This document shows, piece after piece, positions 8,939 through 18,895 of a DNA stretch of 59,121 nucleotides. The stretch lies in assembly GCF_000720325.1 (NCBI RefSeq), contig NZ_JOJM01000050.1:1-59121 (forward strand), in the 5' to 3' direction. The notes beneath the pieces were generated by a model. The model was not told the origin of the DNA, did not search any database, and was given only the letters and a program-made list of their open reading frames with translations. Both the position numbers and the translations under genes were made by a program. Every line of letters begins with the position of its first letter. Position 1 is the first letter of the stretch. Source of the DNA: Streptomyces sp. NRRL B-1347 (lineage in GTDB: Bacteria > Actinomycetota > Actinomycetes > Streptomycetales > Streptomycetaceae).

Positions 8939-9630
8939 CCGACGAGCTGTTCCCGCGCGAGCGCGGCGAGGTGGCCCCGGGCGCGGTGCACGTGCCCGGC
9001 TGGCTCGGCCCGGACCGGCAGCGGGAGCTCCTCGCCGCCTGCCGCGACTGGGCACGCCCGCCCGCGGGCCTGCGCACGGTCCACCTGCCCGGCGGCGGCA
9101 CGATGACCGCCCGGCAGCTGTGCCTGGGCTGGCACTGGTACCCGTACGGCTACGCGCGCACCGTCGTCGACGGCGACGGCGCGCCGGTGAAGCCGATGCC
9201 CGCGTGGCTCGCGGAGCTGGGGCGCGCCGCGGTGCGGGACGCCTACGGGGACCCGGACGGGGCCGTCGGTGCGGACGGCGGTGAGACGCCCGCGGACGGC
9301 GGTGAGACGCCCGCGTACGACATCGCGCTCGTGAACTACTACGACGCCGACGCCCGCATGGGCATGCACCGCGACAGCGACGAGAAGTCCGGCGCGCCGG
9401 TGGTGTCCCTGAGCATCGGGGACGCGTGCGTCTTCCGGTTCGGCAACACCGGGACGCGCTCGCGCCCGTACACGGACGTCGAGCTGCGCAGCGGTGACCT
9501 GATGGTGTTCGGCGGCCCCTCCCGCCTCGCGTACCACGGCGTCCCACGGATCCACGCGGGGACGGCGCCGCCGGAACTCGGCCTGACGGGACGCCTCAAC
9601 GTCACGCTGCGGGTGAGCGGGCTCGGCTGA
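8935..9630 (+). CDS. alkB: AlkB-type DNA/RNA demethylase
   Basis: 231 residues. Iron and 2-oxoglutarate ligands match AlkB closely: MGMHRDSDEKS (His and Asp of HxD), YHGVPRI (second His) and RLNVTLR (2OG-binding Arg), all near the C-terminus. AlkB oxidatively removes 1-methyladenine and 3-methylcytosine lesions. The ATG overlaps the methyltransferase stop (ATGA). A tandem 21-bp duplication (9271-9312) inserts ADGGETP twice just before the core. Another direct-reversal enzyme, ogt, lies about 3 kb away. Confidence 0.88.
   Translation: MTDELFPRERGEVAPGAVHVPGWLGPDRQRELLAACRDWARPPAGLRTVHLPGGGTMTARQLCLGWHWYPYGYARTVVDGDGAPVKPMPAWLAELGRAAVRDAYGDPDGAVGADGGETPADGGETPAYDIALVNYYDADARMGMHRDSDEKSGAPVVSLSIGDACVFRFGNTGTRSRPYTDVELRSGDLMVFGGPSRLAYHGVPRIHAGTAPPELGLTGRLNVTLRVSGLG
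9271..9312 (+). repeat. 21-bp tandem duplication inside alkB
   Basis: Two identical 21-bp copies (9271-9291 and 9292-9312) encode a twofold ADGGETP in a loop before the catalytic core. In frame, so the protein stays intact; probably a recent slippage event. Confidence 0.9.
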
Positions 9631-9645
9631 GGGCCCCGGGGCACT

Positions 9646-11508
9646 TCAGTCGGCCAGTTCGTCGGCGGCGTCCTTGACCCGCAGGGTGAGTTCGGTGATC
9701 TGGTTGTAGATGGAGCGGCGCTCCGCCATCAGCGCGCGGATCTTGCGGTCCGCGTGGTCCACGGTGCCCGGGTCGTGCCGCTTGAAGAGCTCGCGGATCT
9801 TCGACCGCGGCATGTCCGTCAGCTCGCAGCACAGGTACATGGCGATCTGACGTGCCGTCACCAGGACCCGGCTCCGGGACGTGCCGCTCAGCTCGCCGTC
9901 CGCCAAGCCGAAGTAGTCGGAGGTCTCGGCGATGATCAGCTGCCCGACCCGCTCCCCGCGCGACGGCCCGCGGTCGGGGACCAGGTCCTTGAGGACGATC
10001 TCCGTCAGGCCGAGGTCCACCGGCTGCCGGTTGAGGTTGGCGAGCGCGGTCACCCGGTTCAGCGCGCCTTCCAGCTCGCGGATGGTGCGCGAGGTGCGGG
10101 TGGCGATGAATTCGAGCACCTCCGGCGGGGTGTCGAGCCCGTCCGCGGCGGCCTTGCGCCGCAGGAGCGCGACGCGCGTCTCCAGCTCGGGCGGCTGGAT
10201 GTGGGTGATCAGGCCCCACTCCAGGCGGCTGCGCAGCCCCTCCTCGAGGTTCGTCAGCTGCTTGGGCGGCCGGTCCGAGGACAGGACGATCTGCTTCCCG
10301 GCCTCGTGGAGCGCGTTGAAGGTGTGGAAGAACTCCTCCTGCGTCGACCTGTTGTGCGCCAGGAAGTGGAGGTCGTCGACCAGCAGGAGGTCGGCCTTCC
10401 GGTAGGCCCCCTGGGACTTGGAGAAGTCCTCCGCGTGCACGTACCGGATGTGGAGGCCGGGGTGGAGGTCGCGCGCGCAGTGCGCGGTGGCGTGCAGCAG
10501 GTGCGTCTTGCCGATCCCCGAAATCCCGTAGATGAACAGGGGGTTGTACGCCCGGCCGGGCCGCTTGGCGGCGGCGAAGGCGGCCGCGTTCGCGAAGCGG
10601 TTGGACTCGCCGACGATGAAGGCGTCGAAGACGTAGCCGGGGTTGAGCACTTCCGCGTGCGGGTGCCCGCCGGGTGGACCGGGGCGTGCCCGGGGTGGTG
10701 AGGGGCGGGGCGCGGTCGCGGAGGGCCCGGCCGGGGCGGTGCCTCGGGGGCCGCCGTCCTCGGGCCGGAGGGCAGCGCCGTCGCCTGGGCTGTCCGGTGT
10801 GCCGTCTGCCGTGCCGTCCTCTGCGTAGTCGTCTTCTGCGTAGTCGTCCCGCCAGTGCTCCTCGGCCGCGATCAGCTGGCGCTCCAGCTCCTCGCAGCGC
10901 CGCTCCGCCTCGATGCGGCGGGCGTGGGCGTCGCGGAGTTCCCCGCCGAGCGCCTCCACCTGTTCCATGAGGGACTGCCGCTCCCTGCGGAGCCCGGCCA
11001 GCTGGTCCTCGTACAGCTGGAGCACCTTGTCCGCGTCGGCGTGCTCGCGGCCCTGGTGCGCCCGCAGTTGTCCGATCTGCACCTCTAGGTCCGCCGCGCG
11101 GTGTTGCGCGTCGACCAACGCCCCTTCGAGCGCCCGGACCAGCGCCGCCGAGCGGGTCGACTGCCGGTCGGCCTCGGCCAGTTCGTCTTCGAGGAGCTGC
11201 ATCCGGTGGAGCGGGGAGCCGCTGCGGGCCAGCGCCTCGCGGTGCAGCCGGCGCAGCAGCTCCATGGCCTCGGGGGTGGGCGGCCTGCCCTGCCGCTCGG
11301 CCACGTCGTGGCAGAGGGAGTTGACGAACTCCCAGGTCGGGATGCGGGTGCCGTTGAGGAAGCGGGACAGCGACCCGGCGTCCCAGCTCCGTCGGGCCGC
11401 GTACCGGCGGACGCTGAGCCCGAGCCCGTCGAAGAGACCGCGCAGCGCCTCGGCGAGCGCCCGTGACTCGTCGGGAAGCTCCCCGCCCAGCGGCACCAGG
11501 CTGCCCAT
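9646..11508 (-). CDS. DnaA paralogue with HTH/coiled-coil N-terminus
   Basis: 620 residues from ATG 11508, chosen because AAGGAG lies five bases upstream. Residues 1-90 are a streptomycete HTH-like domain (LSVRRYAARRSWDAGS, SRFLNGTRIP); about 95-220 is a charged coiled coil; 220-290 is an acidic Pro/Gly linker. Residues 290-500 are a DnaA AAA+ domain: Walker A GISGIGKTH (328-336), Walker B LLLVDDLHF (374-382), sensor 1 SSDRPP, box VII LRSRLEWGL, sensor 2 IRELEGALNRV. Residues 520-610 are DnaA domain IV, ending like actinobacterial DnaA (ALMAERRSIYNQITELT). DnaA domain I is absent, and the signature reads KRHDPGTVDHA instead of GGRDHTTVMHA, so base contacts should differ. The ATPase looks intact. 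Probably a DnaA-derived regulator or replication modulator, not the initiator. Confidence 0.9.
   Translation of the reverse strand: MGSLVPLGGELPDESRALAEALRGLFDGLGLSVRRYAARRSWDAGSLSRFLNGTRIPTWEFVNSLCHDVAERQGRPPTPEAMELLRRLHREALARSGSPLHRMQLLEDELAEADRQSTRSAALVRALEGALVDAQHRAADLEVQIGQLRAHQGREHADADKVLQLYEDQLAGLRRERQSLMEQVEALGGELRDAHARRIEAERRCEELERQLIAAEEHWRDDYAEDDYAEDGTADGTPDSPGDGAALRPEDGGPRGTAPAGPSATAPRPSPPRARPGPPGGHPHAEVLNPGYVFDAFIVGESNRFANAAAFAAAKRPGRAYNPLFIYGISGIGKTHLLHATAHCARDLHPGLHIRYVHAEDFSKSQGAYRKADLLLVDDLHFLAHNRSTQEEFFHTFNALHEAGKQIVLSSDRPPKQLTNLEEGLRSRLEWGLITHIQPPELETRVALLRRKAAADGLDTPPEVLEFIATRTSRTIRELEGALNRVTALANLNRQPVDLGLTEIVLKDLVPDRGPSRGERVGQLIIAETSDYFGLADGELSGTSRSRVLVTARQIAMYLCCELTDMPRSKIRELFKRHDPGTVDHADRKIRALMAERRSIYNQITELTLRVKDAADELAD
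10824..10856 (-). repeat. Duplicated 15-bp unit in the DnaA-paralogue linker
   Basis: Two nearly identical adjacent 15-bp units encode DDYAE twice at residues 221-230, at the start of the acidic linker between the coiled coil and the AAA+ domain. It lengthens the spacer without breaking the frame. Confidence 0.7.
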
Positions 11509-11537
11509 GTCCACTCCTTGTCCGCTCCTGCCGCTCG

Positions 11538-11577
11538 GTGTTGCGACACGTGGCAACTGTGCCGCCTACCGCAACAC
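11538..11577. promoter_or_regulatory. Inverted repeat in the DnaA-paralogue promoter
   Basis: GTGTTGCG (11538-11545) and CGCAACAC (11570-11577) are perfect inverted copies 24 bp apart. CACGTG (11547-11552) lies between them, flanked by TTGC and GCAA. Position and symmetry, 30-70 bp upstream of the DnaA-paralogue start, suggest an operator, possibly autoregulatory. No canonical DnaA box (TTGTCCACA) is present. Confidence 0.5.
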
Positions 11578-11600
11578 TTCGCACCTTCATCAGTCTGATT

Positions 11601-11625
11601 GCCGCCTGACAAGACATCAGGCGGC
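11601..11625. promoter_or_regulatory. 9-bp inverted repeat between divergent genes
   Basis: GCCGCCTGA (11601-11609) and TCAGGCGGC (11617-11625) form perfect arms around a 7-nt spacer. It lies between the DnaA-paralogue start and the small membrane gene, so it could be a shared operator or a leader hairpin of the gene at 11670. Confidence 0.5.
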
Positions 11626-11669
11626 AGGCAGAGCAAGAGATGCAGCAAGAGATGCAGAGAGGCCGAACG

Positions 11670-11906
11670 ATGCACTTTCCACGGCGGCGAACCGACCTCG
11701 CCGCGTTCCTCGCGGTCCTGGTGACCGGAGTCGTCCTCATCCTGTGCGGGGTGAAGGCCGAGACGGTGTCGACCGTCGCGATCGGACTCTCCAGCCTGTA
11801 CGCCGCCTGGCAGCGGCAGGACGGCGCGCCCCGGGTCCCGGACGCGCGGGACGAACCGGAGCCGCGCGCAGCCGAACGCGGTGATCAGGCGCGGCCGGGG
11901 CGGTGA
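11670..11906 (+). CDS. Small single- or two-helix membrane protein
   Basis: 78 residues from ATG 11670, set by GAGAGG seven bases upstream. A short basic N-terminus (MHFPRRRTD) leads into hydrophobic segments LAAFLAVLVTGVVLILCG and VSTVAIGLSSLYAAW, then a charged Pro/Glu/Asp tail. No family recognised. Divergent from the DnaA paralogue with two inverted repeats between them, so the two may be co-regulated. Its stop abuts the convergent oxygenase stop with no gap. Confidence 0.65.
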   Translation: MHFPRRRTDLAAFLAVLVTGVVLILCGVKAETVSTVAIGLSSLYAAWQRQDGAPRVPDARDEPEPRAAERGDQARPGR

Positions 11907-12620
11907 CTACGCGTTGTGGAACACCAGGCCGAGGGAGCGCCGCAGGCCCGAGCGGACCGTGCTCACGCCGTGCCGGACCGGGGCCGCCGACCAGCCGCGG
12001 GCGGAGCGCACCGGGCGGTCGCGGGTGGTGAACACCAGGCCGTGCCCCTGCGGAAGCACGGTGACGGTGCCGCGGGACTGGGCCCGGGGGCGCTGTTCGA
12101 CGAGCAGGAACTCGCCGCCGGTGTAGTCCTCGCCCTGGACGTCGAGGCCGATGACGACCTGGAGCGGGAAGACCAGGTCGCCGAACAGGTCGCGGTGCAG
12201 CGCGTTCCAGTCGCCGGCCTCGTACCGCAGCAGGATCTGCGAGGACCGGGTCTGGCCCGCCGCGCGGCACCGGTCGAGCCACTCGTCGAGGCCGTCGGGC
12301 CACGGGGCGGGGCGGCCGAGGCGGGCCGCCCAGTCCCGGGCGACCGGCAGCAGCCGGGGGTAGAGGGCGGCGCGCAGCTCGGCGACGGGGCGGGGCAGCT
12401 CGTGGCCGAAGTAGCGGTACTGACCGGAGCCGTAGCGGTGCCGGGCCATGTCGACCGTCTTCCGGAACAGGTCCGCCTCGTCGTACAGGGCGGCGATCGC
12501 CCGGCACGCGTCGGGGTCGAGCAGGGGTGGGGTCAGGGCGCAGCCGTGGGTGTCGAGCTCGGCGGCGACGCCGGGCCAGTCGGCGGCGGCCACCCGGTCG
12601 GCGGGCGCGGTCGTGGTCAT
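11907..12620 (-). CDS. 2OG-Fe(II) oxygenase downstream of ogt
   Basis: 237 residues. The double-stranded beta-helix core carries the iron ligands ALHRDLFG (HxD, about residues 142-144) and VRHGVSTV (distal His), and a 2OG-binding Arg in the following strand (RRSLGLVFHNA). It is not AlkB itself, since the nucleotide-recognition lid differs. Coupled to ogt: its ATG overlaps the ogt stop. The pairing suggests a role in alkylation damage handling, but a protein-hydroxylase role cannot be excluded. Confidence 0.8.
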   Translation of the reverse strand: MTTTAPADRVAAADWPGVAAELDTHGCALTPPLLDPDACRAIAALYDEADLFRKTVDMARHRYGSGQYRYFGHELPRPVAELRAALYPRLLPVARDWAARLGRPAPWPDGLDEWLDRCRAAGQTRSSQILLRYEAGDWNALHRDLFGDLVFPLQVVIGLDVQGEDYTGGEFLLVEQRPRAQSRGTVTVLPQGHGLVFTTRDRPVRSARGWSAAPVRHGVSTVRSGLRRSLGLVFHNA

Positions 12621-13114
12621 GCCGCCTCCAGGTCCAGGAGCTGCCGCTTGCGGTCCAGGCCGCCCGCGTAGCCCGTCAGCGAGCCGTCCGCGCCGATCAC
12701 GCGGTGGCAGGGGCGCACCACGAGCAGCGGATTGCGGCCGATGGCGGTGCCCAGGGCGCGTACGGCGGCGCGGGACAGGCCGAGCCGCGCGGCGAGCGCC
12801 CCGTACGTGGTGGTGGTGCCGTACGGCACGGAGTCAAGGGCGTCCCAGACCTTGCGCTGGAAGTCCGTGCCGGACCCGGTGGCGTACTCGATGTCGAACC
12901 CGGTCAGCGCGCCCGCGAAGTACGCCCGCAGCTGGTCGGCGATCGCCGTGAACGCCTCGTCGTCGCGGACCCAGCCGTCCTGGACGGCCGCCGCGCCCTT
13001 CTGCCCGGGCATCGAGAGCGACGCGAGCGCTGTGCCGCCCTTGGCGGTGGCCGAGGGCTCGCCGACGAGCAGCAGGTCGCCCAGCGGGCTGTCGAGGGTG
13101 GTGTAGACGGTCAT
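12617..13114 (-). CDS. ogt: O6-alkylguanine-DNA alkyltransferase
   Basis: 165 residues from ATG 13114 (MTVYTTLDSPLG); an in-frame start 40 codons further upstream would add a low-complexity Arg/Pro tail and is rejected. The acceptor cysteine lies in VVRPCHRVIG, and the DNA-binding helix is SRAAVRALGTAIGRNP. The protein moves alkyl groups from O6-guanine to its own Cys in a suicide reaction. AGGACAGG precedes the start. Downstream, the 2OG-oxygenase is translationally coupled. Confidence 0.92.
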   Translation of the reverse strand: MTVYTTLDSPLGDLLLVGEPSATAKGGTALASLSMPGQKGAAAVQDGWVRDDEAFTAIADQLRAYFAGALTGFDIEYATGSGTDFQRKVWDALDSVPYGTTTTYGALAARLGLSRAAVRALGTAIGRNPLLVVRPCHRVIGADGSLTGYAGGLDRKRQLLDLEAA

Positions 13115-13464
13115 CGCGCCTGTCCTCTCCGAGGGTTCCGGATTCCCTCCCGGTCCCGGCGGGGGATCGGGGGAGCGTGTCTTCCTGATCAGTCTGCGTC
13201 GCGCGCGAGGGCGCGGCTGGCGGTTTTCGGACATGGCTCTGACGGCGTCCCGCGCACGTCGGCGGGCCGGCGGCCGAACGCGGTGCCCGGGACCCGCTCG
13301 GCGCGGGCGGCCGCGGGGGTCGCGGCGGCCCCGCGCGGCGGCGAGAAGTCATCGGTCACGCGTGCGCCCGGGGATAACTAGCCGCTCCGGCCGGTAGTGA
13401 TCAAGTGGGGAAAGGTCAGAGAGGCAGCTCGTTCTAGCCTTGTGCCGACCGAAGGGTGGGGAAG
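13115..13464. other. Intergenic region between divergent ogt and 13465 gene
   Basis: 350 bases with no convincing gene. It must contain the promoters of both divergent units. The stretch 13365-13450 is less GC-rich and contains GATAACTA and TTCTAGCC elements that could be -10 regions, but no unambiguous -35/-10 pair is visible. Confidence 0.5.
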
Positions 13465-13998
13465 ATGGACGTACCGAACGTCGTCGGGGACTGGCAGGAG
13501 TACCAGTCCGACGAACTGGCAGGGCTGCGCGTGCGGGTGCACGGCCTCAAGCGGGCCACTCCCAAGCGCGGCCGGGACGAGGACGCCAAGGGCCTGACCT
13601 ACATCGCCTTCGACGTCACCTTCGAGAACCGCGGTTCCGAGTTCGTCACCATCGACCTGCACGACCATCCGTGGCACTTCGACGTGCGCGTGGGCCGGGA
13701 CGGGCACGGCGCGTTCGTCGACGAGTACGGCTCGGTCGTCATCCGGGACTTCAACCTCTACCCGCAGCGCCGCGTGACGGCGACCCTCTACGCGGCGGCG
13801 CCCGTGGCCAAGCTCAAGCAGGTCGACGTGCAGGTCAGTCCCCGGCTCGACGGCGAACCGTCGTTCGGCTACGTGTGGGTGGGCGGCCTCGGAGTGCACG
13901 AGGCGTCGACGCGCGTGGGCGCCAGGGCGTCGACGGCGAAGACGGGGGTGGCCAGCGAGGTGGAGCGGTTCCTCCAGGACAAGGCGCAGGGGGAGTGA
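13465..13998 (+). CDS. DUF4352-like cytoplasmic protein
   Basis: 177 residues from ATG 13465, with GAAGGG nine bases upstream. There is no signal peptide or membrane helix. The central region (LTYIAFDVTFENRGSEFVTI through DHPWHFDVRV) alternates strands in the way of immunoglobulin-like DUF4352 domains; the tail ends in a short helix (EVERFLQDKAQGE). Function unknown. Followed by a perfect palindrome acting as terminator. Confidence 0.65.
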   Translation: MDVPNVVGDWQEYQSDELAGLRVRVHGLKRATPKRGRDEDAKGLTYIAFDVTFENRGSEFVTIDLHDHPWHFDVRVGRDGHGAFVDEYGSVVIRDFNLYPQRRVTATLYAAAPVAKLKQVDVQVSPRLDGEPSFGYVWVGGLGVHEASTRVGARASTAKTGVASEVERFLQDKAQGE

Positions 13999-14000
13999 CG

Positions 14001-14020
14001 GCGTGGGGCGCGCCCCACGC
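14001..14020. terminator. Perfect 20-bp palindrome after the DUF4352-like gene
   Basis: GCGTGGGGCG followed by CGCCCCACGC forms a perfect 20-bp palindrome three bases after the stop codon. A stem of this strength without a T-tract is a common transcription end in streptomycetes. Confidence 0.6.
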
Positions 14021-14064
14021 GCCCCACGCCTGTCCGGCCGGTGTGAGCTACGTCCCGCCCATTG

Positions 14065-16173
<2,109 letters not shown>

Positions 16174-16181
16174 GCGGCCAC

Positions 16182-16207
16182 GGCGCGGCCGGACGCCCGG
16201 CCGCGCC
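16182..16207. terminator. Strong hairpin between fadH and padR gene
   Basis: GGCGCGGCCGG (16182-16192) and CCGGCCGCGCC (16197-16207) give a perfect 11-bp stem with a 4-nt loop. It probably ends or attenuates the fadH transcript before the PadR gene 20 bases on. Confidence 0.6.
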
Positions 16208-16226
16208 GCGTCCCTAGGATGCCCGC

Positions 16227-16817
16227 ATGTCACTGCCGCACGCGATCCTCACCGCCCTGCTCGAGAAGCCGTCGTCGGGCCTGGAGCTGACCCGGCGCTT
16301 CGACCGGTCGATCGGCTACTTCTGGTCGGCCACGCACCAGCAGATCTACCGCGAGCTGGGCAGACTGGAACGCGACGGACTGATCCGCGCCCTGCCGTCC
16401 GCGACCGCGAGCCGCGGCCAGAAGAAGCAGTACGAGGTGCTGCCCGAGGGCCGCGCCGAGCTGTCGCGCTGGACCGCGGCGGGCCAGGACCCCAAGCCGA
16501 TGCGCGACGCGCTGCTCCTGCGGCTGCGGGCGGCCGCCGTCGTCGGCACCGACGGCATCGAGGAGGACCTGCACCGCCACCTCGCGCTCCACCGGCGCCG
16601 GCTGGCGGAGTACGAGGAGATCGAGCGCCGCGACTTCCCGCCCGGCAGCGACGCGATCGAGGACCGGCTGCGGCACGTGGTGCTGCGGGCCGGGATCGAC
16701 CTGGAGACGTTCTGGACGCGCTGGCTGGCCCGCGCGCTCGACGAACTGGCCGCGCCCCGGCCCGAGGGCGGCGAAGCCCTCGCGGTCGAGGTCCACGACC
16801 GCGCGGGTGAGGCCTGA
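16227..16817 (+). CDS. PadR family transcriptional regulator
   Basis: 196 residues. An N-terminal winged helix (LPHAILTALLEKPSSGLELTR, SATHQQIYRELGRLERDGLI) is followed by the PadR C-terminal Vir-type helical domain used for dimerisation. The family represses detoxification and catabolic genes and is relieved by small phenolic or hydrophobic ligands. The palindrome at 14065 is the likely target, making fadH the regulated gene. Confidence 0.9.
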   Translation: MSLPHAILTALLEKPSSGLELTRRFDRSIGYFWSATHQQIYRELGRLERDGLIRALPSATASRGQKKQYEVLPEGRAELSRWTAAGQDPKPMRDALLLRLRAAAVVGTDGIEEDLHRHLALHRRRLAEYEEIERRDFPPGSDAIEDRLRHVVLRAGIDLETFWTRWLARALDELAAPRPEGGEALAVEVHDRAGEA

Positions 16818-16839
16818 CCCCGTCAGGTCCCACCGGCCT

Positions 16840-17985
16840 TCAGGCCCCGGTGAGGGTCGCCGCCGTCGGGTCCCAGCCGTCGGGCAGCGGCGCCGGCGGC
16901 ACGACCTGGGTGGCGAGCGGGATGAACGCGGACCGGGCGGCGGACTCGGTGATCGCCGTCATGGTCTGCAGGACGTGCAGGGCCAGGGCGCCCGAAGCGC
17001 GGTGCGTGCTCTGGGTGTCGGGAGTGATCCGCCCGGCCCCGGCGCGGATCGCGCGGGCCATGTCCAGGACGCCGAGGCCGCGGCCGTCCGTACGCCCGTG
17101 GACGGGCAGTTCGTGCCAGTCGTCGGAGCCGTTCGGCCGCAGCCGCAGTGGGCCGCCGAAGGTGTTCGGGTCCGGCACGGCCAGGGTGCCCTCCGTGCCG
17201 GTGACCTCGAAGCGGATGCGCGGCAGCGCGCTGTCGAAGCTGAACGTCGCGTTGGCGCTCGCGCCCGAGGAGAACGCGAGCAGCGCGCTCACGTGCGTCG
17301 GCACGTCGACGGGGAACGACTGCCCGGCCTTGGCGCCCGAGCCGACCGTGCGCCGCGCGCGGGCCCGCGCCGCCGTGGCCGCCACCCTCGACACGGGGCC
17401 GAACAGCGCCACCAGGGCCGTCAGATAGTACGGGCCGAGGTCGAACAGGGGCCCCGCGCCCGGCTTGTAGAAGATCGCCGGGTCCGGGTGCCAGGACTCG
17501 GGGCCCAGGCTCTGCACCGCCGTCGTCGCCGCCACCGGGGCGCCGATGTGTCCCGCCCGGACGGCGCGGAGCGCCGACTGGAGGCCCGCGCCGAGGAACG
17601 TGTCGGGCGCTCCGCCCAGCAGCAGCCCGCGCTCGGACGCGTCGGCGATCAGCTTCTCCGCCTCCGCGGGCGTCGGCGTGAGGGGCTTCTCGCCGTACAC
17701 GTGCTTGCCCGCGCGCAGCGCCGCGGCCGCGACCGCGGCGTGCGCCGCGGGCACCGTCAGGTTCACCACCAGCTCGACGTCCGGCTCGGCGAGCACGGTG
17801 GGCACGTCCCCGTGCAGCGGTATGCCGTGGGCGCGCGCCGCGGTGGCCGCCCGCTCCCGGTCGAGGTCCGCGACGGCCAGGAGCCGCACGTCGGGGAAGC
17901 GGCCCAGGGTCCGCAGGTACTCCGCGCTGATGACGCCCGCGCCGACGACCGCGACACCCACCGGGCCCGCGCCCACGCCGCTCAC
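16840..17985 (-). CDS. Gfo/Idh/MocA family oxidoreductase
   Basis: 381 residues from GTG 17985. The Rossmann motif VAVVGAGVISAEYL opens the protein; GKHVYGEKPLTPT carries the EKP catalytic Lys motif; the C-terminal beta-sheet domain follows (GPLFDLGPYYLTALV). Such enzymes oxidise sugars, inositols or their derivatives with NAD(P). The GTG overlaps the stop of the sugar isomerase gene (GTGA), so the two form a coupled catabolic pair. Confidence 0.88.
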   Translation of the reverse strand: MSGVGAGPVGVAVVGAGVISAEYLRTLGRFPDVRLLAVADLDRERAATAARAHGIPLHGDVPTVLAEPDVELVVNLTVPAAHAAVAAAALRAGKHVYGEKPLTPTPAEAEKLIADASERGLLLGGAPDTFLGAGLQSALRAVRAGHIGAPVAATTAVQSLGPESWHPDPAIFYKPGAGPLFDLGPYYLTALVALFGPVSRVAATAARARARRTVGSGAKAGQSFPVDVPTHVSALLAFSSGASANATFSFDSALPRIRFEVTGTEGTLAVPDPNTFGGPLRLRPNGSDDWHELPVHGRTDGRGLGVLDMARAIRAGAGRITPDTQSTHRASGALALHVLQTMTAITESAARSAFIPLATQVVPPAPLPDGWDPTAATLTGA

Positions 17986-18725
17986 GTCGCCTCCAGGGCG
18001 CTGACGTAGCGGCGGCTCGCGGCCAGCTCGCCGAGCAGGTCGTCCGCGCACGCGTCGAACTCGACGACCCGCCAGGCGTCCGGCGCCGCCGCGAGGACCT
18101 CGGGCACCGGCATGGTGCCGCCGCCGACGGCGACGTTCGGATCGTCCTTGGTGCCGGGGCCGTCCTTGAGGTGCAGGGCCTCCACGCGGTCGCCGAGGCG
18201 GCCGAGCAGTGCGGGCACGTCCGCGCCGCCGACCGCCGCCCAATAGGTGTCGACCTCCAGGAACACGTCCGGGTCGAGGAGCCCGGCGAGCACGTCGAGG
18301 GCGTGCCGCCCTCCGAGTCGTGGCTCCACCTCCCACCAGTGGTTGTGGTAGCCGAGCCGCAGCCCGTGCCGGGCGGCCCGCAGGGCGAGGGAGTTGAGGC
18401 GTTCGGCGACCCGGGCGAGGCCGTCGCGCGTCGTGAAGTCCTCGTGCGGGAAGCCCGCGGGCACGATGGCGAGCCCGGTGCCGAGCGCGGCGACCGCGTC
18501 GAAGACGGGGCCCGGGTCCCCGGCGAGGGCGTGCGCGACGTGCGCGCCCGAGACGGCGAGGTCCAGGCCGTCGGCGAGCCGGGCGAGCCCCGGCGCGTCG
18601 TCGGTCACGTCGAAGGCCTCCACCGCGCCGTACCCCATCGCCGCTAGGCGCTCCAGGGTGCCCGCACGGTCGGCGGCCAGCTCGTCGCGCACGGAGTACA
18701 GCTGGACGCTGAGCGGTCGTGGCAT
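17982..18725 (-). CDS. Sugar phosphate isomerase/epimerase (TIM barrel)
   Basis: 247 residues. It starts MPRPLSVQLYSVRDEL, typical of the xylose-isomerase-like (AP endonuclease 2) barrel. Metal and substrate residues are visible in GYHNHWWEVE, FLEVDTYW, EALHLKDG and VVEFD. First gene of a two-gene operon with the Gfo/Idh oxidoreductase, an arrangement common in inositol and rare-sugar breakdown; the actual sugar is unknown. GGGAGGG precedes the ATG but lies inside a hairpin. Confidence 0.86.
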   Translation of the reverse strand: MPRPLSVQLYSVRDELAADRAGTLERLAAMGYGAVEAFDVTDDAPGLARLADGLDLAVSGAHVAHALAGDPGPVFDAVAALGTGLAIVPAGFPHEDFTTRDGLARVAERLNSLALRAARHGLRLGYHNHWWEVEPRLGGRHALDVLAGLLDPDVFLEVDTYWAAVGGADVPALLGRLGDRVEALHLKDGPGTKDDPNVAVGGGTMPVPEVLAAAPDAWRVVEFDACADDLLGELAASRRYVSALEAT

Positions 18726-18732
18726 GGCGGGC

Positions 18733-18752
18733 CCTCCCAGTCGGCTGGGAGG
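18733..18752 (-). promoter_or_regulatory. Hairpin covering the ribosome site of the isomerase gene
   Basis: CCTCCCAG (18733-18740) and CTGGGAGG (18745-18752) are perfect arms with a 4-nt loop. On the transcribed strand the downstream arm holds the GGGAGGG Shine-Dalgarno, so folding would hide it. Could be translational control or a protein-binding site. Confidence 0.4.
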
Positions 18753-18824
18753 ACGGTAAGGCGCGCGGGCGAAGGGAACAAGGGGCGGGCACGGGCGGGA
18801 CCGCCGCGGCCCGGAACGACGGGA

Positions 18825-18846
18825 GGCCGGGCCCGAGGGCCCGGCC
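18825..18846 (-). terminator. Terminator of the surface protein gene
   Basis: GGCCGGGCCC (18825-18834) and GGGCCCGGCC (18837-18846) form a perfect 10-bp stem with a two-base loop, 50 bases beyond the stop of the gene at 18896. Confidence 0.6.
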
Positions 18847-18895
18847 TGGTTCGGGGAGCAGGACCGGCTGTCCGGCTCCGGGGGAGGAAGGGGTG

